Of a DNA stretch of 22,591 bases, positions 1 through 6,363 are shown piece by piece (positions within the stretch are counted from its first letter, which is position 1; each line of letters begins with the position of its first letter). The notes under the pieces are model-generated. The model ran no database searches. It was not told where the DNA came from and saw only the letters and a program-made list of their open reading frames with translations. Origin of the DNA: Roseiarcus sp050015935. Lineage in GTDB: Bacteria > Pseudomonadota > Alphaproteobacteria > Rhizobiales > Beijerinckiaceae. The position numbers were made by a program, and so were the translations under genes. Location of the stretch: assembly GCA_050015935.1 (NCBI GenBank), contig JBEKAL010000019.1:1-22591 (forward strand). The letters run 5' to 3'.

Positions 1-144
1 CTCGGCGTCTTGCTCCATCATTTCGCTCAGCGTCTCGATCGCCGCCGCCAGGCAAAATCGTTGGAAATGCGCCGACACGCCCGCCGGCGCCCCGCTCTTC
101 GCCGAATGCGGGGCGATCGCCGTGGACGTGACCTTCCTCTTCAC
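1..144 (-). CDS. Possible transposase N-terminus, partial (runs off the left edge)
   Basis: An open frame reads off the window edge from a GTG at 142-144, with a GAAGG Shine-Dalgarno sequence 7 nt upstream. Of 48 codons nearly all end in G or C, which argues for real coding. The peptide starts MKRKVTSTAIAPHSAKSG and ends FCLAAAIETLSEMMEQDAE. The stretch with LSEMMEQD resembles the N-terminal helix of IS256/Mutator-type transposases, but with 48 residues and no catalytic DDE residues visible this family call is weak. It lies directly beyond the point where the neighbouring luxI-like fragment stops matching its paralogue, so an insertion sequence that truncated luxI is a reasonable reading. The reading frame is seen; the function is inferred. 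Confidence 0.4.
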   Translation of the reverse strand, partial: MKRKVTSTAIAPHSAKSGAPAGVSAHFQRFCLAAAIETLSEMMEQDAE

Positions 145-269
145 GGCGTCGCCTTCGTTTCGAGGAAACAGCGCCCCGAGCCGACCGGCTCGAGGCCGGC
201 GACGCCGCTCCGCTGTTTTCGACGTTCCACGGGAGATCCCGAAAATCCCTGTGCGGACGGATCCGGCGC

Positions 270-398
270 GCGCCCGTCGTCGCAAGCGAGATCGCTCCAT
301 CTCGTCTTTTCGACGAAGACCTTCTGTCTCAGCGAATGAACGGCGTAAAAAAACGCGGGATAGCGCTGGGCGGCGTCGTGGGGAACGATCCCGATCAC
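270..398 (-). pseudogene. LuxI-type acyl-homoserine-lactone synthase, 5' fragment only
   Basis: The minus-strand reading from a GTG at 396-398 gives MIGIVPHDAAQRYPAFFYAV followed by HSLRQKVFVEKTRWSDL and a DDGR. The LRxxVFVExxxW...DGR pattern is the N-terminal signature of LuxI/RpaI-type synthases. Similarity to the second copy (979-1287) ends after about 42 residues, near base 270. The frame then continues into unrelated residues to a stop at 141. A full LuxI is about 200 residues, so this is a 5' stub without the acyl-chain-binding half and cannot be a functional synthase. The break point lies close to a probable transposase start at the window edge. Confidence 0.6.
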
Positions 399-496
399 GG
401 AGGAATCCTCGCAGCGACAAGCACTGCGGGGATAGCCGGCGGACGAGTTTCACGCCTCCACGGAAATGGGGATTGACAGGACAATCAAGTGGAGGC

Positions 497-615
497 CCCA
501 CAGAGCCCTCGAATGCGTCGAATGTCGGGGTCTGATGGTTCTCCGCGCCGCAGATGCGTCGCTGCGATGGCGAGATGGAGTGAAGATTCGCGTAATGCGT
601 GTCCAAAAGGCGCAG
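497..615 (+). repeat. Dispersed ~115-bp repeat, copy 1
   Basis: It begins CCCACAGAG and contains GAATGCGTCGAAT, GGGGTCTGATGG, GCCGCAGATGCGTCGCTG and GATTCGCGTAATGCG, ending near CGCAG. The same ordered blocks occur inverted at 7630-7750, and a more diverged copy lies at 1391-1500. Small open frames cross all copies, but their substitutions and length changes do not look like protein conservation. I see no transposase and no clear terminal repeats. It is best called a short dispersed intergenic repeat of unknown type. Confidence 0.75.
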
Positions 616-682
616 TTTGACTTGAGTGTTGACTTTTTCGCGTCGAGGCGGCGCTCCGGCGTCTCGAATTGCGCCTGGTCCA

Positions 683-982
683 TTATCGGGCCCTGCTTTG
701 CACCAAGCATAACATCTGCGTTAAGCATAATAGGAAAACGGAAGCGGCGCGCTCGAGCCACTCGATGAGCTCGTCGATGAAACTTCGCTCGGCCGTCTTT
801 GGGCTCGGCGCTCCGGCCGCCGGCTCGCCGAAGTTGCCCAATTCGGCGCGACAACCCTTGCCGATCATTTCCTGCGCGAAAGCGCCGGCTTCGTTCGAGG
901 TCGCAAACAGGCGCACTCTCCAGCCGGGCGGCGCGATCGCGCCGGAGGGGAACGCTTTGGCGAATCGCACGAAGTAATTCAT
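683..982 (-). CDS. Hypothetical protein, translationally coupled to the luxI remnant
   Basis: I do not recognise this 99-residue protein. It starts at an ATG (980-982) that overlaps the stop of the luxI-like frame as ATGA, the usual sign of translational coupling. Third codon positions are strongly G/C for about the first 85 codons. The N-terminus reads MNYFVRFAKAFPSGAIAPPG. The middle (GWRVRLFATSNEAGAFAQEM) looks like a compact alpha/beta fold, and the C-terminal part contains an acidic amphipathic helix, DELIEWLERA. The last 15 residues (LLCLTQMLCL and beyond) are atypical and may be read-through after the original end was lost. It could be an accessory gene of the old quorum-sensing operon or the displaced remains of another gene. 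Confidence 0.4.
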   Translation of the reverse strand: MNYFVRFAKAFPSGAIAPPGWRVRLFATSNEAGAFAQEMIGKGCRAELGNFGEPAAGAPSPKTAERSFIDELIEWLERAASVFLLCLTQMLCLVQSRAR

Positions 983-1287
983 CGCGACGACGCATCCGGT
1001 GGGCCAGGCGTGCGCGCGAAGAACTGCGACTGAACAGCGCGAAGCAACCCTATGGGTTCGAATTCATGGACGAGGCGCAAAGCGCCGTCGGCGATCGCCC
1101 ATTCGACGACGCCGGCAATAAGCTCGCCGCCGATCGAACCAAGGGCGCGGCGTCGCTCGCGCCCGTCGTCGGAAGCGAGATCGCTCCATCTCGTCTTTTC
1201 GACGAAGACCTTCTGTCTCAGCGAATGAAAGGCGTAAAAAAACGCGGGATAGCGCTCGGCGGCATCGTGGGGAACGATCCCGATCAC
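979..1287 (-). pseudogene. LuxI-type acyl-homoserine-lactone synthase with apparent internal deletion
   Basis: The frame opens at a GTG (1285-1287) with AGGA upstream and reads MIGIVPHDAAERYPAFFYAF, then HSLRQKVFVEKTRWSDL and DDGRERR, a LuxI-family N-terminus. It moves straight into GGELIAGVVEWAIADGALRL and HEFEPIGLLRA, which resembles the helix-strand segment found around residues 120-150 of LuxI proteins (ExLxxxxEWAxxxG). The core with the conserved Arg/Glu-containing strands is absent. Total length is 102 residues against about 200 for the family. I infer that roughly 70-80 central codons are deleted and the C-terminus has been replaced. It shares a stop/start overlap with the next small gene. 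On the strand read by transcription it lies downstream of the intact luxR. Confidence 0.55.
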
Positions 1288-1500
1288 GGAGGAATCCTCG
1301 CAGCGACAAGCACTGCGGGGATAGCCGGCGGATGAGTTTCACGCCTCCACGGAAATAGGGATTGACAGGATAATCGAGCGAACGGCCAACAGCGTCTTCC
1401 CACGCGTCGAATATGAAGGTCCGATGGTTCGCCGCGCCGCCGACGCGTCGCGTCGATTGCAGGATTGAGAGGAGGTTCGCGTAATGCGTGTCCTAACCGT
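1160..1500 (+). repeat. Direct duplication, copy B
   Basis: This is the second copy of the ~340-bp segment at 270-615, in the same orientation about 890 bp away. It contains the 5' part of the second luxI remnant and its upstream region, and it ends in a diverged copy of the dispersed repeat. Because both the coding start and its leader are included, the duplication occurred after the dispersed repeat had already landed upstream of luxI. Confidence 0.8.
1391..1500 (+). repeat. Dispersed ~115-bp repeat, copy 2 (diverged)
   Basis: It shares GCGTCGAATATG, CCGATGGTTCGCCGCGCCGC, GACGCGTCGC and TTCGCGTAATGCGTGTCC in the same order as the copy at 497-615, with more substitutions and a few length differences. 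It lies between the luxR stop and the luxI-like start. Confidence 0.65.
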
Positions 1501-1581
1501 CCAAATCGGGAATAGGTCGTCGGACGGAATTTAGTCTTTGTTCCTTCACCCGATTCCCCTGCAGGGATTGACCCTTCCCTT

Positions 1582-2310
1582 TTACCGCATTAACCCGGCG
1601 CGCAGCGCCTCGGCCACCATATGAGTCTTGTTGCCGGAATTGAGCTTGATCCGCGCCGCGTTGACGTGCGAGCGCACCGTGCCCTCGGAAATCCCGAGGA
1701 TGACCGAGGTTTCCCAGTCGGTCTTGCCTTCGGCGCACCACTTGAGACAATCGAGCTCGCGCGTCGTCAGCGCTTGATGCTCGGGCTGACGCCCATTTTG
1801 CACTTGAAAGGCTCGGCCCATCGCGACGATGGCGACAAGGCTGACAAGCCCGCGGGCGGCCGGTGGAAGGTCCATTTGCTCGCCAGCGAAAGAAATGGTT
1901 GCGAGATCGCCTTCGAGCGTAACCACGGGTACGGCAAATCCTGCTCGCAGCCCATAGTCGCTCGCTTCATCCATCACGCGTTGCGCCTCGCGCTCACGGT
2001 CCGGGCGGGCGCGGGCTTCATGCCAAGCAAAAGCGGTTCCGGGACCGGTCGCAAGCTGATGCACAATCGGGTCGACGTAAACATAACTGCGGGCGAAATA
2101 GCGGCGCAGCCAAGCTTCCGGCCACTCTACAAATAGGATGTTGCTCTTCTGCGCCGTCGGGCTCAACCGGGGCGCGGGGATCGTTCCCGCGATCAGGCCC
2201 GTCAGGCCGTAGCGGGACGTGAGAGCCAACAGTTCGCGGCAGATTGCTTCAGCGCTTTGCGCAAACTGAATCCGCCGCGTGAAGTCAACCGTCTCATTCC
2301 ACCGGCTCAT
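1582..2310 (-). CDS. LuxR-family quorum-sensing transcriptional regulator (autoinducer-binding plus HTH)
   Basis: This 242-residue protein has the usual two-domain LuxR layout. Residues about 15-165 form the autoinducer-binding domain. The ligand-pocket residues known from TraR can be placed with matching spacing: W67, Y71, D80, P81 and W96 (in WLRRYFARSYVYVDP and TAFAWHE). Residues 181-241 form the LuxR-type helix-turn-helix (LTTRELDCLKWCAEGKTDWE, then GISEGTVRSHVNAARIKL). Length and key residues are intact, so it should bind an acyl-homoserine lactone or related signal and DNA. Its cognate synthase genes in this window are broken, so it is probably a solo LuxR here that responds to signals made elsewhere or by other cells. 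A strong sigma70-type promoter with a duplicated unit lies just upstream. The start at 2310 matches the start of the truncated paralogue (MSRWxETVDF). Confidence 0.93.
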   Translation of the reverse strand: MSRWNETVDFTRRIQFAQSAEAICRELLALTSRYGLTGLIAGTIPAPRLSPTAQKSNILFVEWPEAWLRRYFARSYVYVDPIVHQLATGPGTAFAWHEARARPDREREAQRVMDEASDYGLRAGFAVPVVTLEGDLATISFAGEQMDLPPAARGLVSLVAIVAMGRAFQVQNGRQPEHQALTTRELDCLKWCAEGKTDWETSVILGISEGTVRSHVNAARIKLNSGNKTHMVAEALRAGLMR

Positions 2311-2345
2311 TGGGTGACCCGCAGCGCTGAGACCCTCGATGGCGC

Positions 2346-2374
2346 ATCATATTTTGACTTGCGAAAAATGACAA
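2346..2374 (-). promoter_or_regulatory. Predicted sigma70 promoter of luxR
   Basis: On the minus strand, TTGTCA (2369-2374) and TATGAT (2346-2351) are separated by exactly 17 nt. The predicted start, near 2339, leaves a leader of about 28 nt before the luxR ATG. The promoter spacer and -35 lie inside the first unit of a tandem direct repeat, and the second unit is immediately upstream. Confidence 0.6.
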
Positions 2375-2405
2375 TCGATATTTTGACTTACGAAAATGGC
2401 AATCG
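2349..2405. repeat. Tandem direct repeat (2 x 28/29 bp) at the luxR promoter
   Basis: Unit 1 (2349-2377) and unit 2 (2378-2405) both run ATATTTTGACTT, then a GCG or ACG, GAAAA, TGACAATCG or TGGCAATCG. They differ at three or four positions including a one-base indel, and the start of a third unit (GATAT) follows. Each unit carries -35-like and -10-like hexamers on the minus strand; those of unit 2 are weaker (TTGCCA, 16 nt, TATCGA). A duplicated promoter or a pair of operator sites for the regulator itself is plausible. I do not see a canonical lux-box palindrome. Confidence 0.75.
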
Positions 2406-2694
2406 GATATAGCGTGGTCATTGTGGTTTTGTTTTGAGGAACTTACAAAAGTTCAATCCGCCCCGCAATATTGAAAGGGTCATCAACCGCGATGCCCCAC
2501 TAACTGGTCGTCGGGCGCTACGGAAATTAATGGAGCGATTGCGAACTTCCAGGTTGTGTCTCAGTTTGAAATTCCTGGCCGTTGACAAGCGCTCGGCCCG
2601 TGCCCACGTCCCGTGATACGCTCAGAGCTGATGCAAAAACTTGTTGAGTCGGATGAATCGGTTGTAATTCCGTGGCGGGCGGGTGATTCGAATG
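2406..2694. other. Gene-poor stretch between luxR promoter and luxR remnant
   Basis: I find no supportable gene here. A plus-strand frame at 2434-2616 has no family resemblance and no G/C third-position bias. Together with the repeat to the left, this makes about 380 bp without an intact gene. Composition is lower in GC than the surroundings. The right end is where similarity of the truncated luxR to its paralogue stops, so foreign or scrambled DNA probably starts here. Confidence 0.5.
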
Positions 2695-2961
2695 GGAGCG
2701 CCCAATAATGCCGGGGAGCGGGTCGACGTAAGCATAGTTGCGGGCGGAATAGCGGCGCAGCCAAGCTTCGTTGTACTGTCCAAAAAGGATGCCGCTCTTC
2801 TGCGCCGCCGGGCTCGACCCGGGCGCGGGGATCGCTCCTGCGACAAAGCTCGTCAGGCCGTAGCGGGACGTGAGAGCCAACAGTTCGCGGCAGATCGCTT
2901 CAGCGCTTTGCGCAAGCTGAAACCGCCGCGCGAAGTCGACAGTCTCATCCCACCGGCTCAT
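2695..2961 (-). pseudogene. LuxR-family regulator, truncated N-terminal copy
   Basis: The frame starts at an ATG (2959-2961) with MSRWDETVDFARRFQLAQSA and matches the intact LuxR almost residue for residue through AWLRRYSARNYAYVDP. The match ends after about 83 codons, just past the conserved Asp-Pro of the ligand pocket. The reading then runs into unrelated residues up to a stop at 2527. The rest of the binding domain and the whole helix-turn-helix are missing, so it cannot act as a DNA-binding activator. It is a tandem paralogue of the gene at 1582-2310, broken by deletion or insertion. Confidence 0.85.
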
Positions 2962-3075
2962 TTCATGACCTCCGGCGCGGAAAACTTTAATCTTACATAT
3001 AATCAAACTGAGACGCTATACGCAAAGTTGCCGTGGCGCGGCGCCGCGCTCTGTTGTATTCCGGCACACTCAAGG

Positions 3076-3099
3076 CCTTACGTAAGCCCTTACGTAATC
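3076..3099. promoter_or_regulatory. Two direct 12-bp repeats with palindromic TTACGTAA cores
   Basis: CCTTACGTAAGC is followed immediately by CCTTACGTAATC. Each unit contains the perfect 8-bp palindrome TTACGTAA (3078-3085 and 3090-3097), spaced 12 bp apart. It lies about 55 bp upstream of the small gene at 3153 and about 115 bp upstream of the truncated luxR. This arrangement fits paired binding sites for a dimeric regulator. The regulator is unknown. Confidence 0.45.
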
Positions 3100-3152
3100 G
3101 GCGCCGCGGTTGCGCCGCGCATTCCCGAAACTTTCGTCTTTGGGAGCCTGCG

Positions 3153-3359
3153 ATGGCCGACAACATCGAAGAGATCGTCGATCGGGCGATCGAACATACG
3201 CTGACGCTGCTGGAGACCGCGCGCGCCGAATGGAGCGTCGCGCGAAAGGGACTCGAGAAAATACACGCCGACCTGGCTCTCCGCGGGCCCGGCCATCCCG
3301 CCTTGGATCGACTGAAGGCCTTTATCGCCCGTCAGGATCAGGCCCGCGGCGAACGCTGA
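3153..3359 (+). CDS. Small hypothetical protein (68 aa)
   Basis: I do not recognise this protein. It starts at an ATG (3153-3155) with GGGAG about 7 nt upstream. An in-frame upstream extension to 3033 is rich in Arg and unlikely to be coding. The product reads MADNIEEIVDRAIEHTLTLL and continues as one or two amphipathic helices (ARAEWSVARKGLEKIHADL), ending in RLKAFIARQDQARGER. There is no signal peptide or membrane segment. Heptad-like spacing of Leu and Ile suggests a short coiled coil or helical hairpin in the cytoplasm. Paired TTACGTAA motifs precede it. It converges on the YbhB-like gene, with 41 bp between the stops. Confidence 0.55.
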   Translation: MADNIEEIVDRAIEHTLTLLETARAEWSVARKGLEKIHADLALRGPGHPALDRLKAFIARQDQARGER

Positions 3360-3400
3360 CGGGCGTGCCGTCGCGCGCGCCCTTAAGAGACTACGCAACG

Positions 3401-3955
3401 TCAGCGTCCATAAACGCCGGTCAACGCAGCCTTGGCGAGCGTATGGGACTTCAGATTGAACCCGACGAGAGCCGCCGAGGCGTTCTCGTCCGCGTCGAGT
3501 TCGTCGACGTCCACGGCGTAGATCGTGAATTGATAGCGGTGCGGCTTGTCGCCCTTGGGCGGGCAGGGGCCGCCATAACCCGGGACGTCGAAATCGTTGC
3601 GGCTCTGCACCGCGCCCCTGGGCGCCGCGCCGCTGTTGGGATCGCCCGCGCCTTTGGGCAGGCTCATGACTTCGGCCGGAATATTGAACATCGCCCAATG
3701 CCAAAAGCCGCCGCGCGTCGGCGCGTCGGGATCGTAGAGGGTGAGCGCGAAGCTCCTCGTGCCCGCGGGGGCGCCCGACCAGCTCAAGGCCGGCGAAATA
3801 TTCTTGCCGGAGCACCCGAAGCCGTTGAACGCCTGTTCGTCGGAGATGCGCGCGCCGGGCTTGACATCGGGGCTCGTCAGCGACAGAGCGCACGCCGCGC
3901 CGGCGCTCGCCAAGGTCGCCATGGCGAAAGAGACGGCCAATGCATGCGTGATCAT
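3401..3955 (-). CDS. PEBP family protein (YbhB/YbcL, Raf-kinase-inhibitor-like), periplasmic
   Basis: This 184-residue member of the phosphatidylethanolamine-binding protein family has an N-terminal signal peptide (MITHALAVSFAMATLASAGA, cut near AACA). The family marks follow in order: NISPALSWSGAP, FALTLYDPDAPTRGGFWHW with the DPDAP anion-binding loop, NDFDVPGYGGPCPPKG, and HRYQFTIYAVD (the GxxHxYxF block). The start at 3955 has AGGGAG 6 nt upstream and gives a proper signal peptide; a longer frame upstream looks non-coding. PEBP proteins bind small anionic ligands or inhibit partners; the bacterial role is poorly defined. The final segment, TLAKAALTGVYGR, is typical of the YbhB branch. It is monocistronic and divergent from the aldo-keto reductase. 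Confidence 0.92.
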   Translation of the reverse strand: MITHALAVSFAMATLASAGAACALSLTSPDVKPGARISDEQAFNGFGCSGKNISPALSWSGAPAGTRSFALTLYDPDAPTRGGFWHWAMFNIPAEVMSLPKGAGDPNSGAAPRGAVQSRNDFDVPGYGGPCPPKGDKPHRYQFTIYAVDVDELDADENASAALVGFNLKSHTLAKAALTGVYGR

Positions 3956-4169
3956 CGAACTCTCCCTTCGCGCCTGCGTCGTTCGAACGCCGCGACGCTG
4001 CGATAATTGTCTTGCGTTGACGCGGCATTGCAAGCGAAAATGATCGCCTTTGGAGCCATGGCGCGGGAAATCGCCGCCCCGATGCTGAATTGAGGGGGCT
4101 CGACGTCGATCATCGGGGATGCGCCGGCGGCGGCGCGGCGCCCGAGCGTTCGAAAATGCGGAGGGGGCG

Positions 4170-5222
4170 ATGGAGGCGACGACGCGGGCGCGGATCGGGC
4201 GCAAGCGGAAATTCGCGGCGCGGTCCGGCGTCGTGTTGCAATTCACGGAATTGGGATTCGGCGCCGCGCCGCTGGGCAATCTCTATCGGCCTCTGACCGA
4301 AAAGGAAGCGCGGGCGACGCTCGACGCCGCCTGGACGGCCGGTTGCCGCTATTACGACACCGCGCCGCACTACGGCCTCGGCCTTTCCGAGACGCGGCTC
4401 AACGGATTCCTGCGCGCCAAACCGCGCGACGGCTATTTGCTCTCGACGAAGATCGGCCGTCTGCTCGAACCCTGCCCGCGGGAGCAGCGCTCGAGTCAGG
4501 GCGCGTTCTTCGAAACGCCGTCGCGACGCGAGATTTTCGACTATTCCTACGACGGCGTCATGCGCTCGCTGGAGTTCTCGCTGGAGCGGCTCGGCGTCGA
4601 TCAAATCGACATCGTCTACGCGGACGACCTCGACATATTCACTCACGGCGGCAAGGCGGCCTCGGACGCGCGCGTTCGCGAACTCATGGAGGGCGGCTAC
4701 AAGGCGCTGCTCGAGCTGCGCGAAGGCGGCGCGATCAAGGCGATCGGCGCCGGCGTCAGCGAGTGGGAAGTCGCAGAGACTCTGGCGCGTTCGGGCGATT
4801 TCGACATTTTTCTGCTGGCGGGCCGCTACACGCTTCTCGAACAGGAGGCGCTGCAGAGCTTCCTGCCTTTCTGCGTGGAGAAAAACATCGGCGTCGTCAT
4901 CGGCGGGCCGTTCAATTCGGGCATTCTCGCGACCGGGCCGAAGCGCGGAGCATTCTACAATTATGCGCCGGCGCCCGAAGCCGTGCTCGAACGCGTGCGC
5001 CGGATCGAGGCGATCTGCAAAGCGCACAACGTGAAGCTCGCGGAGGCGGCGCTTCGTTTTCCGCTCAGCCATCCCGCGATTGTCAGCGTGATCCCGGGCG
5101 GACAAAAGGCGGGCGAGGTTCGCCGCAACGCCGACATGCTGAGCGCTCAGATTCCGTCGGCGATGTGGCGCGCTCTCAAAGCCGAAGGGCTGTTGCGCGC
5201 CGACGCGCCGACGCCGCGTTGA
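4170..5222 (+). CDS. Aldo-keto reductase, sugar 1-dehydrogenase branch, with His-to-Asp change in the catalytic tetrad
   Basis: A TIM-barrel NAD(P)-dependent oxidoreductase of 350 residues. The branch resembles L-fucose/D-threo-aldose 1-dehydrogenase and pyridoxal 4-dehydrogenase. Three tetrad residues are visible: D63 and Y68 in YYDTAPHYGLGLSE and K94 in LLSTKIGR. The fourth should be His in a VYIHDLDxxTHG block; here it reads VYADDLDIFTHGG, so the His position (about 152) is Asp. The cofactor end is present (GAGVSEWEV, then VIPGGQKAGEVRRN). In the 5-beta-reductase AKR1D1 this His is Glu, so altered chemistry rather than inactivity is possible. The ATG at 4170 follows GGAGGGG. fucU starts 22 bp after its stop, suggesting one operon for oxidising L-fucose or a similar deoxy sugar to its lactone. 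Confidence 0.9.
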   Translation: MEATTRARIGRKRKFAARSGVVLQFTELGFGAAPLGNLYRPLTEKEARATLDAAWTAGCRYYDTAPHYGLGLSETRLNGFLRAKPRDGYLLSTKIGRLLEPCPREQRSSQGAFFETPSRREIFDYSYDGVMRSLEFSLERLGVDQIDIVYADDLDIFTHGGKAASDARVRELMEGGYKALLELREGGAIKAIGAGVSEWEVAETLARSGDFDIFLLAGRYTLLEQEALQSFLPFCVEKNIGVVIGGPFNSGILATGPKRGAFYNYAPAPEAVLERVRRIEAICKAHNVKLAEAALRFPLSHPAIVSVIPGGQKAGEVRRNADMLSAQIPSAMWRALKAEGLLRADAPTPR

Positions 5223-5244
5223 AACCATTGGAGGAGCTGCCGCG

Positions 5245-5679
5245 ATGCTGAAATCGATCGATCCTCTGTTGAGCCCCGATCTTCTCTATGTCCTGCGCGC
5301 CATGGGGCACGGCGATGAAATCGCCGTCGTCGACGCCAATTATCCCGCGCAATCGGCGGGACCCGAGGTGGTCAGGCTCGACGCCGCCGACGCGACGCGC
5401 GCGCTCGACGCCGTGCTCAGCGTTCTGCCGCTCGACACCTTCGTCGCCGAGGCGTGCTGGCGCATGGAGGTCGTCGGCGACGCCGACGCGGAGCAACCGA
5501 TCTTCGCGGAATTTCGCGCCGTCCTCGCCAAGCGCGAGGGCCCGGAGTTCAAGCTCGGACGGCTCGAACGCTTCGCCTTCTACGAGCGCGCGCGCCAATG
5601 CTTCGCCATCGTCGCCACGGGCGAGCGCCGGCTCTACGGCTGCATCATCCTCAAGAAGGGCGTCGTCCGCCCGGATTGA
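5245..5679 (+). CDS. fucU: L-fucose mutarotase (RbsD/FucU family)
   Basis: This 144-residue protein has full-length similarity to FucU, which interconverts alpha and beta anomers of L-fucose in the cytoplasm. The N-terminus MLKSIDPLLSPDLLYVLRAM runs into GHGDEI, which holds the conserved catalytic His and Asp. DANYPAQS follows, and the C-terminus has RLERFAFYERA, then RLYGCIILKKGV, the FucU-specific end that includes the YG pair of the active site. The start is well set by GGAGGAG upstream of ATG 5245. It directly follows the aldo-keto reductase. A mutarotase supplies the beta-pyranose that sugar 1-dehydrogenases use, so the pair makes sense as a first step of non-phosphorylating fucose oxidation. 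Confidence 0.92.
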   Translation: MLKSIDPLLSPDLLYVLRAMGHGDEIAVVDANYPAQSAGPEVVRLDAADATRALDAVLSVLPLDTFVAEACWRMEVVGDADAEQPIFAEFRAVLAKREGPEFKLGRLERFAFYERARQCFAIVATGERRLYGCIILKKGVVRPD

Positions 5680-5859
5680 GGCGCCGCTCGGAACCGTCCT
5701 TCGATCCGGCCGTCGCGCAAGCGGATTCCTTCGGGCGCCGGCGCGCCGGGTTGTAGCACGGGCGAGGGATTCTCACGGGCGCGCCCGTCGCGCGCGGGGA
5801 GCGGGCCCCGGGTCGGCGCGGAACGGCGCGTCGATCCCACGCGCGGGAAGCGAAAGTCC

Positions 5860-6363
5860 CTATTCCGGCGAAACCATAAGGGAAATATCGGGGGCCTTCA
5901 CGCCGCTGAGCTGGATCGTGAGCGGCTTGGCCTCGAGCGGAAACTTCACGCTCCTGCGCAGGCCCGGGCAGTCCGCCGCGCCGCTGACGGCGACGGGCTT
6001 GACGAAGCGTCCGTCCTGGACGACGTCGATCCAACCCGCGTCGGAAAGGCTGACTTTGAAAATTCCGGCCGCGGCCGGCGCATCGAGCTCGACCGCGCCG
6101 GCGTAGCTCGGCGAGGCCTTCGGCGCCCGTTCCGGCGCCATTTCCAGCTTCGCCTCCGCCAGGGGGGCCAGATGCACGCTCGCCGCGACGTCGAAGGCCA
6201 GCGTCGCGCCGGATTCGAGGCGCGCAATCTGCGGCGCCGAGAGCGCCGATCGCTCGTGGGCGAGCGGCCATTTGAACTTGTCGCAGCCGCTCGGTTCTCC
6301 CGCTTGCGCGAAAGCGGGGCTCGAGAGCGCCGCGATCAGCAGGATACGGCGGAGCGGCCTCAT
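5860..6363 (-). CDS. Hypothetical secreted protein coupled to mop
   Basis: I do not recognise a named family in this 167-residue product. It has a signal peptide (MRPLRRILLIAALSSPAFAQ) and a mature part with two Cys, GCDKFKWPLAHERSALSAP near the start and DCPGLRRSVKFP late, which could form a disulfide in the periplasm. Between them are beta-strand-rich repeats of small and charged residues. Its ATG (6361-6363) overlaps the mop stop as ATGA, so it is translated from the mop message. A longer open frame on the same strand begins at 6906, but it reads out of frame through mop and is not real. Coupling to a molybdenum-binding protein hints at an oxyanion or metal-related envelope role; that is inference only. 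Confidence 0.8.
   Translation of the reverse strand: MRPLRRILLIAALSSPAFAQAGEPSGCDKFKWPLAHERSALSAPQIARLESGATLAFDVAASVHLAPLAEAKLEMAPERAPKASPSYAGAVELDAPAAAGIFKVSLSDAGWIDVVQDGRFVKPVAVSGAADCPGLRRSVKFPLEAKPLTIQLSGVKAPDISLMVSPE

Larger units (their letters stand above)
270..615 (+). repeat. Direct duplication, copy A (luxI 5' end plus upstream region)
   Basis: This segment repeats at 1160-1500 in the same orientation. By eye the match is near-perfect over about 290-480 against 1180-1370 (for example, both contain GGGGAACGATCCCGATCACG) and looser toward the right end. It carries the start of the luxI-like gene, its ribosome-binding region and the dispersed repeat. The left boundary coincides with loss of luxI similarity. 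Confidence 0.8.

Noticed and set aside
466..768. Plus-strand open frame over the dispersed repeat as a gene
   Set aside because: The related frames in the other copies differ by indels and stops and lack ribosome-binding sites; the conservation is at DNA level.
2349..2405. Start of a CRISPR array
   Set aside because: There are only two adjacent units without spacers, and they coincide with a promoter.
2434..2616. Plus-strand 60-codon frame as a small gene
   Set aside because: It has no G/C third-position bias and no family resemblance, and it lies in scrambled DNA between the luxR copies.
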